The notes beneath the pieces are model-generated. The model did not search any database, had not been told where the DNA came from, and saw nothing but the letters and a program-made list of their open reading frames with translations. A stretch of DNA of 64,000 nucleotides from Komagataeibacter xylinus (GTDB taxonomy: Bacteria > Pseudomonadota > Alphaproteobacteria > Acetobacterales > Acetobacteraceae): NCBI RefSeq assembly GCF_031081985.1, contig NZ_JARWSK010000003.1, positions 310,001 to 374,000 on the forward strand. The letters are read 5' to 3'. The position numbers and the translations under genes are program-made. Below are positions 1-9,016 of the stretch, in pieces (the first letter of the stretch is position 1; every line of letters starts with the position of its first letter).

Positions 1-73
1 GGCCCGTTACGTCAGCAACCCCTTTCAACTGGCCTGCACCATGTGCGGGCCGCCACATACAGGGAAACCCATC

Positions 74-640
74 ATGGCCGATATTGCTGAAAATACGTTC
101 CTGACCGACGTGAAGACCCTGCGCGAACGCGCGAAAAAAGCCATTGAAAAGGGTGCGCTCACCCCCGCCTATCAGGGCAATGTGCAGACCGCCATCGACC
201 TGTTGCAAACCGTGGTGGCGACCGAGCTTGTGTGCGTGCTGCGCTATACGATGCACTCCATCTCCGTCGAGGGCATTACCAGCGAGAGCGTGGCCGCCGA
301 GTTCGCCACCCACGCCAAGGAAGAACGCGCCCATATGATGTGGGCTGCCGCGCGCATCGACCAGCTTGGCGGCGTGCCCGACCTCTCGCCCGAGGGGCTG
401 GCCACCCGCTCCGCCACTGAATACGGCAATGGCGGCAACCTTGTTGAAATGGTGCGCCAGAACCTCGTGGCCGAACGGCTGGTGATCGAGCATTACCGTG
501 AACTGATCCGCTATTTCGCCGATCATGACCCCACAACGCGCATCATGCTCGAAAAGATCCTGGCGGAAGAGGAAGAGCACGCAACCGACATGCACGACCT
601 GCTCGTTGCCCATGAGGGGCGTCCGTTCCTCGAATCCTGA
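74..640 (+). CDS. Ferritin-like diiron protein
   Basis: Protein of 188 residues, nearly all helical in character, with the paired ExxH pattern of the ferritin-like superfamily. Likely iron ligands are E51, E84 with H87 (motif EERAH), E134, and E166 with H169 (EEEEHATD). Dps and bacterioferritin-like proteins of this size bind or oxidise iron in the cytoplasm, so iron storage or protection from peroxide is the likely role; the exact subfamily is not clear. The start at 74 is chosen because the 11 codons upstream (from 41) do not resemble the family and GGGAAACCC lies just before this ATG. The gene is alone, 112 bp upstream of aldA on the same strand. Confidence 0.75.
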   Translation: MADIAENTFLTDVKTLRERAKKAIEKGALTPAYQGNVQTAIDLLQTVVATELVCVLRYTMHSISVEGITSESVAAEFATHAKEERAHMMWAAARIDQLGGVPDLSPEGLATRSATEYGNGGNLVEMVRQNLVAERLVIEHYRELIRYFADHDPTTRIMLEKILAEEEEHATDMHDLLVAHEGRPFLES

Positions 641-752
641 ACCTGGCCCCGCCGTTACTGACAGCCCGCGCGCACCCACCCTGCCTCCTTGCTACGGGGC
701 GCGGGTGGCCTTGCCGCGCGCCATGACATGCCCGCACAAGGAAAACCGGATC

Positions 753-2213
753 ATGATCCATATCTCGGCCAAACCGAAAACCTATGACCTGTTCATCAAT
801 GGAGACTGGCGCAAGCCGGGCACGTCCGGGTGCGACACCATCCACAACCCCGCCACGGGCACTGTTCTGGCCACGGTGGCCGTGGCGAGCGAGGATGACG
901 TCAACACCGCACTTGAGGCGGCACAGGCGGCTTTTCCCGCATGGAGCAGGCGGGTCGCAACCGAGCGGGCGGATTATCTCTATCGCCTGATTGAACTGAT
1001 CAGGCGCGACAGCGAAAAGCTGGCCCGCATCATCACCCTGGAGAACGGCAAGCCGCTGAAGGAAGCCCGCATCGAAGTGGGCTTCGCCATCGAGCTGATC
1101 CGCTTTGCCGCCGAGAACGTGCGCCGGCTTGAAGGCAACATCATTCCCGGTAGCCGGCCGGGCGAGAAAATCCTGATCGAGAAGATCCCCCACGGCGTGG
1201 TGGCGGGCATCTCGGCATGGAATTTTCCGCTTGCGCTGACCGCGCGCAAGCTTGGCCCGGCATTGGCCGCTGGCAACACATTCGTCATCAAGCCGCATGA
1301 ACTCACCCCGCTTTCCACCTTTGCGCTGGCCGAACTTTCGGTCGAGGCAGGCTTCCCCAAAGGCGTGTTCAATGTCGTGACCGGCGGCGGCGCCACGGTG
1401 GGCAATGCGCTGGTGACCAATCCCATCACCAAGCTCATCACCATGACCGGCAGCACGCCCGCAGGCCGCAAGATCATGGCCGCAGCCTCCGAAGGGCTGA
1501 AGGAAGTGCGGCTTGAACTCGGCGGCAAGGCCCCGTTCATCGTGATGGAGGATGCCGATATTGAAAAGGCGGTGGATGCAGCCGTTGCCGCGCGCTTCAT
1601 GAATTGCGGGCAGGTCTGCACGGCCAACGAGCGCACCTATGTGCACACCGCCGTGTATGACGAATTCCTCAAACGCCTGCGTGAAAAGGTGGCCGCGCTG
1701 AAAACCGGCAACCCGCTTGATGAAGCCACTGACATGGGCCCCAAGATCAGCGCCGCCGAACTCGAGAAGGTCGATGCCATCGTGCAGAAAGCCATCAGCC
1801 AGGGGGCGAAGGTCGAACTCGGCGGCAAGCGGCTGACCGGCGGCGCGTATGACCAGGGCAATTTCTACGCGCCCACCCTGCTGACGGGGGTGACGGCGGA
1901 GATGGACATTGCGCAGGACGAAGTGTTCGGCCCCGTGCTGTCGCTGATCCGCGTGAAAGACTTTGATGATGCCATAGCCCAGGCCAACAACTCGCGCTAT
2001 GGCCTGTCGGCCTACATGTTCACGCAGAACCTTAAAAACATCATGCGCATGACCAACGAGCTGAACTTTGGCGAGATCTACGTCAACCGCGAAGGCGGGG
2101 AAGCTGCGCAGGGCTTCCACCACGGTTATGGCGATAGCGGCATTGGTGGCGAGGACGGCCAGTACGGGCTTGAAGCCTATGTCGATACCAAGACCGTCTA
2201 TCTCAACGCATAG
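753..2213 (+). CDS. aldA: NAD-dependent aldehyde dehydrogenase, AldA-like (lactaldehyde/glycolaldehyde)
   Basis: A 486-residue cytoplasmic aldehyde dehydrogenase that oxidises an aldehyde to the acid with NAD. Visible motifs are N157 in SAWNFP, the general base E255 in LELGGK and the nucleophile C289 in NCGQVC. The end of the protein (FGEIYVNREGGEAAQGFHHG and SGIGGEDGQYG) matches remembered E. coli AldA closely, which favours lactaldehyde/glycolaldehyde dehydrogenase over other ALDH classes. The start at 753 follows AAGGA; the open frame extends upstream to 525, but that part overlaps the preceding gene and lacks similarity. A strong terminator follows at 2242, so it is probably transcribed alone. 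The substrate is an inference. Confidence 0.87.
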   Translation: MIHISAKPKTYDLFINGDWRKPGTSGCDTIHNPATGTVLATVAVASEDDVNTALEAAQAAFPAWSRRVATERADYLYRLIELIRRDSEKLARIITLENGKPLKEARIEVGFAIELIRFAAENVRRLEGNIIPGSRPGEKILIEKIPHGVVAGISAWNFPLALTARKLGPALAAGNTFVIKPHELTPLSTFALAELSVEAGFPKGVFNVVTGGGATVGNALVTNPITKLITMTGSTPAGRKIMAAASEGLKEVRLELGGKAPFIVMEDADIEKAVDAAVAARFMNCGQVCTANERTYVHTAVYDEFLKRLREKVAALKTGNPLDEATDMGPKISAAELEKVDAIVQKAISQGAKVELGGKRLTGGAYDQGNFYAPTLLTGVTAEMDIAQDEVFGPVLSLIRVKDFDDAIAQANNSRYGLSAYMFTQNLKNIMRMTNELNFGEIYVNREGGEAAQGFHHGYGDSGIGGEDGQYGLEAYVDTKTVYLNA

Positions 2214-2241
2214 GCAGCACGGGCAGACACCATGCGCCATG

Positions 2242-2271
2242 GCGGCCCGGAGCAGTCCGGGCCGCGTTTTT
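2242..2271 (+). terminator. Rho-independent terminator after aldA
   Basis: Perfect 10-bp stem GCGGCCCGGA / TCCGGGCCGC with a GCAG loop, followed by GTTTTT. It lies 28 bases after the aldA stop. Confidence 0.9.
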
Positions 2272-2327
2272 CATGCGCCGTAACCAAACTATAGTGACCC
2301 GGACGGGCCTGTTATGGAGAGGGGCAC

Positions 2328-2798
2328 ATGGGCAGATACTACTATATGGTGTGCATGGAGTGCGGCGAGGTGGTCAACCTTGGCAAGGCCGTTGCCTTCA
2401 CCGATGACCGCCTTGCGGCACCGGACCCGCTCTATGGTTTTGCGTTCACGACGGATGGCCACCAGCATGATGATGGAGACGACATCTCCCCCGTAACCAT
2501 CATGACATGGCGGTACCTGGAGCATTTCATGATGCGCCATCGCGGCCATGAACTCCGCGTGCTGCCCGACCTGATTGAAAAATATGAAAATGACCATTTC
2601 CCGGTCTATGCGCCCGGCGATCCGTTCGGAACCGATGAGTACCTGCCGGATGAAAGCTACTACCGCTCCCCCACCGGCCGCCCCGACCAGGACCGCGATG
2701 CGGCACGGGTGCCCGACAGCGTCGTGAAACGGTTAAAGGAGTTGCAGGCCCGAAAGAACGTATCCGTACCGATATGGGACACCGAAGACCAAGCCTGA
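2328..2798 (+). CDS. Hypothetical protein, 156 aa
   Basis: I do not recognise this family. The start is supported by a good ribosome binding site (GGAGAGG) a few bases upstream. The protein is soluble, acidic, and rich in Tyr, Asp and His. It has one CxxC pair near the N terminus (CMEC, about residues 9-12), then a WRYLEHFMMRHRGHEL segment around residues 61-76 and a charged C-terminal tail. There is no signal peptide or membrane segment. It converges with coaA and stands alone after a terminator, so context gives no functional hint. The single CxxC could contribute to a metal site only if paired with other ligands such as the His cluster. Confidence 0.65.
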   Translation: MGRYYYMVCMECGEVVNLGKAVAFTDDRLAAPDPLYGFAFTTDGHQHDDGDDISPVTIMTWRYLEHFMMRHRGHELRVLPDLIEKYENDHFPVYAPGDPFGTDEYLPDESYYRSPTGRPDQDRDAARVPDSVVKRLKELQARKNVSVPIWDTEDQA

Positions 2799-2835
2799 TG
2801 CACCGCAAAAACGCTACTCTTTTAAAAACCGATCC

Positions 2836-3813
2836 TTAAATCTGGCGCATCCACACCGTATCGATCGCATGGCTCGGGCTTTTGTGCATGACCACGCGGG
2901 CGCGCTCGCGCGTGGGCAGGATGTTCTGCTGCAGGTTGGGCAGGTTGATGCGCCGCCAGATGTCACGCGCAAGCTGCTCGGCCTCGCCTTCCGGCAGGTC
3001 GGCATAATGATGGAAATAGGAGCCGGGCTTGCGGAAGGCGGTTTTCTGCAACAGCAGGAAGCGTTTGACGTACCAGTCCTCGATCACCCTGGTATCAGCA
3101 TCGAGATAGATCGAGAAGTCAAAGAAGTCAGACGCCATGAACGGCTGCTCGGACACGGTCTGGAGCACGTTCAGCCCCTCGAAGATCAGGATATCGGGCT
3201 GGTCGATGACCTGATAGCGATCGGGCACGATGTCATAGGCTTCGTGTGAGTAGACCGGCACCTTGAGGTTGCGCCCGCCTGCCTTCAGCGCCGACAGGAA
3301 ACCGATCATCTGCCGCAGGTCATAACTTTCGGGGAAGCCCTTGCGGTGCATGAGGTTGCGCTTTTCCAGCGCGCGCGTGGGCAGCAGGAAGCCATCGGTC
3401 GTGACCAGCGCCACGTTGGGGTGGTCTGGCCAGCGCGACAGCACGGCCTGCAGCAGGCGGGCAAACGTGCTCTTGCCCACCCCCACGCTGCCCGCGATGC
3501 CGATCACGAACGGCATGGTCACGCCCGGCCTGCCTATGAACGCGCTCTTGACCATGCTGTTGAGGCTGCGGGGGGCCATGACATGCAGGTTGAGCAGGCG
3601 CGACAGCGGCAGGTAGATCTCGGTTATGTCTTCCAGCGAGACCGGCTCGTTATGCCCACGCAGGGTGGCGATATCGGCCTCGCCCAGCGATTGCGGCACA
3701 TTGGCGCGAAGGGCCGCCCATTCGGGGCGGGGAAAGATCAGGTAAGGCTGCACCGGGCCGGGAGCCGGATGCGTGGAGATGACGGGACGTGCGTCCAGCA
3801 TGCAGTCCTCCAT
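2836..3813 (-). CDS. coaA: Pantothenate kinase, type I
   Basis: A 325-residue homologue of bacterial CoaA, which phosphorylates pantothenate with ATP in the first step of coenzyme A synthesis. The P-loop GSVGVGKS is at residues 108-115. The following TTDGFL (138-143), the KGFPESYD stretch near residue 160 and SHEAYDI near 189 are characteristic of the type I family, as is ILIFEGLNVLQ at 209-218. Length agrees with the E. coli enzyme (about 316) with a few extra N-terminal residues; ATG at codon 5 is an alternative start. Type I enzymes are usually feedback inhibited by CoA. CoaD, a later step of the pathway, is also in this window at 45.8 kb but unlinked. Confidence 0.95.
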   Translation of the reverse strand: MEDCMLDARPVISTHPAPGPVQPYLIFPRPEWAALRANVPQSLGEADIATLRGHNEPVSLEDITEIYLPLSRLLNLHVMAPRSLNSMVKSAFIGRPGVTMPFVIGIAGSVGVGKSTFARLLQAVLSRWPDHPNVALVTTDGFLLPTRALEKRNLMHRKGFPESYDLRQMIGFLSALKAGGRNLKVPVYSHEAYDIVPDRYQVIDQPDILIFEGLNVLQTVSEQPFMASDFFDFSIYLDADTRVIEDWYVKRFLLLQKTAFRKPGSYFHHYADLPEGEAEQLARDIWRRINLPNLQQNILPTRERARVVMHKSPSHAIDTVWMRQI

Positions 3814-3953
3814 GCCCTTGTCCTTTCTGCTGTGGCGGCCCGCCCATGGCTGCAGGCCATCTGCCGCGTATCACCATCGCCTGCGCCAATCCAGAGATGG
3901 GCCGCCCAATTTAGCGTGTACGCCCGCCACAACCCGCCCCATTCCGCCCATCC

Positions 3954-3979
3954 TGACACAGACGTGACAATTGTGACAC
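3954..3979. promoter_or_regulatory. Three TGACAM repeats in the coaA / glycerate kinase divergent region
   Basis: TGACAC, TGACAA and TGACAC occur at 3954, 3965 and 3974 in the 280-bp gap between the divergent coaA and glycerate kinase starts. The middle pair encloses the palindrome ACAATTGT. The spacing is close to one helical turn, so an operator is possible, but no known regulator is recognised. Confidence 0.25.
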
Positions 3980-4093
3980 ACCACGCCATGCCGCCCCGAT
4001 GGTATGCACCCCACCGTGCCTTTAGCTGGCATCCCGCCCGCAGGCAGGCCATTTGCCCCCATGCGGCAGCCACGCCAATGACAGGATAGCGTC

Positions 4094-5419
4094 ATGAACG
4101 ATTCAACCATCCATCCGTTTTCCGCCACTCCCCGGCAGGGCGCGCCTGCGGACTGGACGGACGGGCATGCCCGCGCCACCCTGCGCTGCATTCTTGATGC
4201 CGCCATTCACAGCGCCCTGCCCGCCCAGGTGCTCGCGCGCCACCTGCCCCCCAAGCCAAAGGGCCGGTGCGTGGTGGTGGGCGCGGGCAAGGCCGCTGCC
4301 ACCATGGCGGCCGCCCTTGAACAGGCCTGGCCGGATGTGGAAATGAGCGGCTGCGTGGTCACGCGCGATGGGCATGCCACTCCCACGCAGCGCATCCGCG
4401 TGCTGGAGGCCGCCCACCCCGTGCCCGACGACCGCAGCATGGCCGCAGGCCGTGCCATGATGGCGGAAGTAGCGGGTCTGGAACCTGATGATCTGGTCAT
4501 CGCCCTGATTTCAGGCGGCGGATCAGCACTGCTGGAACTGCCCAAGGCAGGCGTGACGCTTGATGACCTGCGCGCCATCAACCGCGCCCTGCTGCATAGC
4601 GGGGCCAGCATACGCGACATGAACGTGGTGCGCCGCCACCTCTCGGCCATCAAGGGCGGTGGGCTGGCAGCCGCCGCCAGCCCCGCGCGGGTCGTAACAC
4701 TCGCCATAAGCGACGTGCCGGGCGATGACCCGCTGACCATCGCGAGTGGCCCCACGGTGGCGGACCCCACCACACCTGCCGACGCCCGCGCCATCATTGC
4801 CCATTACGGCATTGCCCTGCCGGAGGCCGCGCAAAAGATGCTGGCCCATGATGCCGGGCCGATGGTGCTTTCGCCCGCCAATCAGGTCACGTTGATCGCA
4901 ACGCCACTGATGGCGTTGCAGGCAGCAAGCCGCATGGCACGCGCATGCGGCCTGACGCCCCTTGTCCTGGGCGACGCGCTGGAAGGCGAAAGCCGCGACG
5001 CCGGCACGCTCATGGCTGGCATCGCCCTGTCGGCGCGCCTGCACGGCCTGCCCGTGGCGGGGCCTGCCGTGCTGCTTTCTGGTGGCGAGACGACAGTGAG
5101 CATCAACCCCGCCGGTCCTGCGCCGGGGCGCGGCGGGCGCAATACGGAGTTCCTGCTCTCTATGGCCTGCGCGCTGCAGGGGCAGCAGGGCATCTGGGCC
5201 ATTGCGGCGGATAGCGATGGCATTGATGGCACCGAGGACGCGGCGGGGGCCATCATCACCCCCGATACGCTGGCCCGCGCCGAAGCCGCAGGCTGCAACC
5301 CGCGTGCCGCCCTGCACGCACATGACAGTTACACGGTGTTCCAGCAGACGGGCGATCTGGTCATGACCGGCCCCACGCTGACCAATGTGAACGACATCCG
5401 GGCCGTGCTGGTGCTGTAA
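4094..5419 (+). CDS. Glycerate 2-kinase, MOFRL family (TtuD/GckA type)
   Basis: A 441-residue protein of the class II glycerate kinase family, which phosphorylates D-glycerate to 2-phosphoglycerate. Older annotations call the same family putative hydroxypyruvate reductase TtuD. The N-terminal domain shows VVGAGKAAATM and ISGGGSALLELP. The C-terminal MOFRL domain shows LSGGETTV, GRGGRNTEFLL and ADSDGIDGTEDAAGAII. Full length for the family. It is divergent from coaA across a 280-bp gap and is followed by a repeat element rather than another gene. In acetic acid bacteria such a kinase returns glycerate from glyoxylate or tartronate semialdehyde to central metabolism; that role is inferred. Confidence 0.88.
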   Translation: MNDSTIHPFSATPRQGAPADWTDGHARATLRCILDAAIHSALPAQVLARHLPPKPKGRCVVVGAGKAAATMAAALEQAWPDVEMSGCVVTRDGHATPTQRIRVLEAAHPVPDDRSMAAGRAMMAEVAGLEPDDLVIALISGGGSALLELPKAGVTLDDLRAINRALLHSGASIRDMNVVRRHLSAIKGGGLAAAASPARVVTLAISDVPGDDPLTIASGPTVADPTTPADARAIIAHYGIALPEAAQKMLAHDAGPMVLSPANQVTLIATPLMALQAASRMARACGLTPLVLGDALEGESRDAGTLMAGIALSARLHGLPVAGPAVLLSGGETTVSINPAGPAPGRGGRNTEFLLSMACALQGQQGIWAIAADSDGIDGTEDAAGAIITPDTLARAEAAGCNPRAALHAHDSYTVFQQTGDLVMTGPTLTNVNDIRAVLVL

Positions 5420-5484
5420 GAACGGGTCTGCAAACGAATAAAAGACCGTTTGAAAAGTCAGCTCAAAAAACATCCAGAAATCAT

Positions 5485-5569
5485 AAGGACGTTTCTGGTG
5501 AAGCTTTTTTCAAAAAGCGTCGAAGAACGCCGCCTTTTTGCAAAAAGGCGGCACCCAAAAACTTTTATC
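5485..5569 (-). repeat. Intergenic double-hairpin repeat, copy 1
   Basis: About 85 bp built from two inverted repeats. Read on the minus strand it begins AAGTTTTTGGGTGCCGCC, forms a GCCGCCTTTTT / AAAAAGGCGGC hairpin, then GAAGCTTTTT / AAAAAGCTTC, and ends CACCAAAAACTT-like, so the outer ends are imperfect inverted repeats of each other. It lies between the convergent 3' ends of the glycerate kinase and the small lipoprotein. The T-tracts flanking each hairpin could terminate transcription from both sides. Confidence 0.85.
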
Positions 5570-5640
5570 ATTTTTTATCAATGGGTTGTTTTTAAACCGT
5601 CTCTTAAAAACGGCTTTACCAAAAACATCTTTACATGCAG

Positions 5641-6021
5641 CTATTTGCTACCCGGTTTGCCGAAGCTGAGCTGCGTGTCCGGCACGACAAAATGCTTGCC
5701 ATCATCACTGTCGGACTGGTCATCATCGCCCGCCTGATTGGCATCATAGCCCGATGAGATCATCCGCATCGCCTCGGCATCCGGGGGGGGATGGTAATCC
5801 TCGGTGGCGCCATCCTCGTTGGGGCTGGGTGGCTTGGGCAGGTGGCGCGAGAGCGGGCGCAGGGCATTGTCGGCATGCGTGGCGTGGTGTCCCTCCCACG
5901 CGCTGCGCCCGAGCGGGCGGGGGGCTTCATCCACATCGGCCGGATCATTATTGTCGTCATGCCCGCCGCTACAGGCGGCAAGGCAGGCCAGCAAGCCGAT
6001 CATTGCAAGACGTGGTCTCAT
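5641..6021 (-). CDS. Small putative lipoprotein, 126 aa
   Basis: The N terminus MRPRLAMIGLLACLAAC is a short signal peptide ending in a lipobox (LAAC, lipidated Cys at about residue 17), so the product is probably an outer- or inner-membrane lipoprotein. The mature part is hydrophilic and low in complexity, with many Asp, His, Pro and Asn residues (for example DDNNDPADVDEAP and DDDQSDSDDGKH), and looks disordered. No domain is recognised. It lies downstream of recA on the same strand with 105 bp between them, and ends against a repeat element. Orphan lipoproteins of this kind are usually lineage-specific. Confidence 0.6.
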   Translation of the reverse strand: MRPRLAMIGLLACLAACSGGHDDNNDPADVDEAPRPLGRSAWEGHHATHADNALRPLSRHLPKPPSPNEDGATEDYHPPPDAEAMRMISSGYDANQAGDDDQSDSDDGKHFVVPDTQLSFGKPGSK

Positions 6022-6126
6022 TCCGGCTGCCCTTACCCCCGCTTTTCAGCCCCTGCTCCCCCGTGGCACAGGCCACGCCAGAGCGCAGGGACGATAGCCC
6101 GTTACAAGGGAACAGGCCAAGGGCAA

Positions 6127-7170
6127 TCAGTCAGCCCCCTCCTCATCGGGGCCGACGAGCATGGCCTCGGCCACCACACCGGCCTGCTCGCGCACGCGGC
6201 GCTCGATATCGGCGGCCATTTCCGGGTGGTCGCGCAGGAACTGCTTGGCGTTTTCACGCCCCTGCCCGATGCGCTGGCTGTCGCATGAGAACCAGGCGCC
6301 GGACTTTTCAACAATGCCTGCCTTGACGCCAAGGTCGATCAGTTCGCCAACCTTGCTGATGCCTTCGCCGTACATGATGTCGAACTCGACCTGGCGGAAG
6401 GGCGGCGCCATCTTGTTCTTGACCACCTTGACGCGGGTCTGGTTGCCGGTCACCTCGTCCTTGTCCTTGATCGAGCCGATGCGGCGGATGTCCATGCGCA
6501 CGGAGGCATAGAACTTCAGCGCGTTGCCGCCTGTCGTCGTCTCGGGGCTGCCGAACATCACGCCAATCTTGAGGCGTATCTGGTTGAGGAAGATCAGCAT
6601 GGTGTTGGAGCGCGAGACCGAGCCGGTCAGCTTGCGCAGGGCCTGGCTCATGAGGCGGGCATGCAGCCCGACATGGCTGTCGCCCATGTCGCCCTCAAGC
6701 TCGGCGCGCGGCACGAGGGCGGCCACGCTATCGACCACCAGCACGTCAATCGCGCCCGAGCGCACCAGCGTGTCGGCAATCTCGAGCGCCTGCTCGCCCG
6801 CATCGGGCTGGCTGATCAGCAGGTTGTCCACATCCACGCCCAGCTTGCGGGCATAGCCGGGATCAAGCGCATGCTCGGCATCGATGAAGGCGCAGGTGCC
6901 CCCCTTGCGCTGCGCCTCGGCAATGGCGTGCAGCGCCATGGTGGTCTTGCCCGAGCTTTCGGGGCCATAAATCTCGACAATGCGGCCACGCGGCAGGCCG
7001 CCAATGCCCAGTGCGATGTCGAGACCGAGCGAGCCGGTGGAAATCACATCCACCTGCTCGGACGGGCGCTCGCCCATGCGCATGATCGAACCCTTGCCGA
7101 ACGCACGCTCGATCTGGCTCAATGCCCCTTCCAGGGCCTTGCTTTTATCTATACCCGGAGCCTGTGCCAT
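6127..7170 (-). CDS. recA: Recombinase RecA
   Basis: A 347-residue RecA, the ATP-dependent strand-exchange protein of homologous recombination and the coprotease that triggers LexA cleavage. Walker A is GPESSGKT at residues 69-76, with [19 protein letters not shown] (Walker B and loop 1 side) and the L2 region around [21 protein letters not shown]. Length and sequence agree with alphaproteobacterial RecA. A LexA-box-like motif lies about 100 bp upstream (see 7269). The gene is followed on the same strand by a small lipoprotein gene. Confidence 0.98.
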   Translation of the reverse strand: MAQAPGIDKSKALEGALSQIERAFGKGSIMRMGERPSEQVDVISTGSLGLDIALGIGGLPRGRIVEIYGPESSGKTTMALHAIAEAQRKGGTCAFIDAEHALDPGYARKLGVDVDNLLISQPDAGEQALEIADTLVRSGAIDVLVVDSVAALVPRAELEGDMGDSHVGLHARLMSQALRKLTGSVSRSNTMLIFLNQIRLKIGVMFGSPETTTGGNALKFYASVRMDIRRIGSIKDKDEVTGNQTRVKVVKNKMAPPFRQVEFDIMYGEGISKVGELIDLGVKAGIVEKSGAWFSCDSQRIGQGRENAKQFLRDHPEMAADIERRVREQAGVVAEAMLVGPDEEGAD

Positions 7171-7268
7171 TGCCTGCCTACCTGCTTCTTGTGGAATGAA
7201 ACCTTATAACGGGCACCCTGCCCTGCCACGCCAGCCCGGAACAGGGGCGGGTCATGTCCTGCAATATG

Positions 7269-7283
7269 GAACAAAACAGGATC
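7269..7283 (-). promoter_or_regulatory. Candidate LexA box upstream of recA
   Basis: On the minus strand the site reads GATC-N7-GTTC, one mismatch from the alphaproteobacterial LexA consensus GTTC-N7-GTTC. It is about 100 bp upstream of the recA start, a reasonable position for an SOS operator. The call rests on location plus an imperfect motif. Confidence 0.35.
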
Positions 7284-7347
7284 ATTTACAATGGCCCTGT
7301 TCCCATCCTGCCCCGATAATGATGGCCCGCCGCGCAATAACCGCCGT

Positions 7348-8769
7348 TTAGCGCGGCCCCATGGCCAGCCCCGCGCCACGCGGGTCGGTCACGGCGGTGC
7401 AGGTTGCGCCATCACCCGGCAGGCCACGCGGGCAGGATATGGCGTTGACGCGGCCCTGCGCAGTTACAGGATGGGCATCGGGCGTCTGGCTTGCAAGGAG
7501 CTGGCGCATGGCAATCCCGGTTGCCGCCGCCGCATCGTTCTGGCCCGAGCCTGCCACCACCGCGCGGAAGGCACGGCCCTGGCTGGCAATGGCGGCAGCA
7601 TAAAGCGGCTGCGGCAGGCGCGCGGGCGAGGCGCCGAGCACGATGCCGGTATTGCCCGCCATGCGCCCGGTGCCAAACAGGTTGTCCATGCTCAGGCTGC
7701 ACGCCACCGCCATGCCCGCGTGGTCAACCACGGTAAACGAGGTGGACGCAGGCAGCGATGGCAGGCCGCCGCCACTGCCGCCCCCTGCATTGACAAAGGC
7801 CTGCGCGCGGGCGGTCAGGTCATCGCCCGTGCCGCTGGCGTGGCTGCCGTTCTGTGCCCGCCAGCCCGCAACACTGGCCTGCGCGCGGGTTGCCGCATCG
7901 GATGATGCGGCCGTGCGGAATGCCACCGCGGCACCCAGCCCGCCATCGGCAGGCGGCGGCAGGAAGCTGACCTGCGTCTCGCCACTGCTCACCGATAGCG
8001 GCAGGCGCTCGGTGGGAATGGCCGCGCGCATGTCGGCCATGGTCAGGCCACCGCCAGCCTTCTGGCTGCCCGCCACAAAGGACTGGCCCAGCGCGCCGTT
8101 ATAAAGATCACCCACGCCCATGCTGCGGATCTGGTCCAGCGCGCCCGAAAGATGGGTCTGCACCAGCGCATCGCCCTCGGCCAGCGCCTTGCCGTCCGAG
8201 CGGGCAAAGACCGCGCGCACGCCCGCATCGGCGAGCAGGGGCACCTGAACGGCGGCGAGATCGGTGGCAAGCTGGCGGCTTACATTGATGCCATTGGCCG
8301 CAAGCGTAATCGCCCCCGGCACCATCTCAGAAAACGCGGCCGAGCCATATTGCAGATGCATGAGATAAAGCCCGCGCGCCAGCATGGGCACCGCTGCCGG
8401 GCGGTCGGCATGTGGCATGCCCACCCCGTCAACTGTCCCTGCCACGGGCAGGAACATGAAGGCGCGGCCGCCGTTCTGGTCACCGGGGCGGTAGGCAAGG
8501 CATGCCCCGCCCGCACCAAGCGAGGCCCGTGACGGCAGGGTCACGGCCAGGGCAAACCCCATGGCCGTGGCCGCATCCGCCGCATTGCCGCCGCGCTGGA
8601 GAATGTCACGCCCGACCAGAGTGGCCTGCGGCTCATCGGAGGAGACCGTGCCGATCAGTTGCCCCGGCGAGGGACCAAACATGCTCGAGACGATTTTGAC
8701 GGGTGAATAGTTCTTGAAGGCGCAACCCGTAACCGAAAGGGCCAGAACAGCACAAAGCGCCGTACGCAT
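7348..8769 (-). CDS. Gamma-glutamyltransferase-like lipoprotein with altered catalytic residues
   Basis: A 473-residue protein of the Ntn-hydrolase gamma-glutamyltransferase superfamily. The start at 8769 is chosen because it gives a clean lipoprotein signal (MRTALCAVLALSVTGC, lipidated C16). Conserved landmarks are ILQRGGNAADAATAM near residue 56, VSFLPPPADGGL near 267, STSFTVVDHAG at 342-352 and the terminal TDPRGAG. In active enzymes the autoprocessing nucleophile is the first Thr of TTHYSVVD. Here that position is S342, the following His is S344, the PPPSSGG element reads PPPADGG, and VTGSPGG reads VAGSGQN. It may therefore be weakly active, processed differently or inactive. It is exported, so a cell-envelope role with glutathione or gamma-glutamyl compounds is possible but not shown. 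Confidence 0.72.
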   Translation of the reverse strand: MRTALCAVLALSVTGCAFKNYSPVKIVSSMFGPSPGQLIGTVSSDEPQATLVGRDILQRGGNAADAATAMGFALAVTLPSRASLGAGGACLAYRPGDQNGGRAFMFLPVAGTVDGVGMPHADRPAAVPMLARGLYLMHLQYGSAAFSEMVPGAITLAANGINVSRQLATDLAAVQVPLLADAGVRAVFARSDGKALAEGDALVQTHLSGALDQIRSMGVGDLYNGALGQSFVAGSQKAGGGLTMADMRAAIPTERLPLSVSSGETQVSFLPPPADGGLGAAVAFRTAASSDAATRAQASVAGWRAQNGSHASGTGDDLTARAQAFVNAGGGSGGGLPSLPASTSFTVVDHAGMAVACSLSMDNLFGTGRMAGNTGIVLGASPARLPQPLYAAAIASQGRAFRAVVAGSGQNDAAAATGIAMRQLLASQTPDAHPVTAQGRVNAISCPRGLPGDGATCTAVTDPRGAGLAMGPR

Positions 8770-9016
8770 GGACCGACGGGCGACAGGGGTGATCGACGAA
8801 TGCTCAGGCACGCAACGCTTCTCCAATGGGCAGGTCGGCTTCATTCCGTTCAACGGCTCATAACGGCCGCGCGATCGTAGCAGACCCTTCACGACTTAGC
8901 GGCGTTCCGGGCCATCGGCAACAGGCATGGCGCCCGCGCGGTGGCATGGCCCATTTCTTTCCGCTGCCCGATCCTTTACACACCACCCTATCGCGACATG
9001 ACAACGGAGCAAACCC

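Noticed and set aside
543-2240. Long open frame (565 codons) on the minus strand opposite aldA
   Set aside because: It lies antisense to a gene with clear ALDH motifs; its translation is His/Gly/Arg-rich with no domain, as expected from the complement of GC-rich coding sequence.
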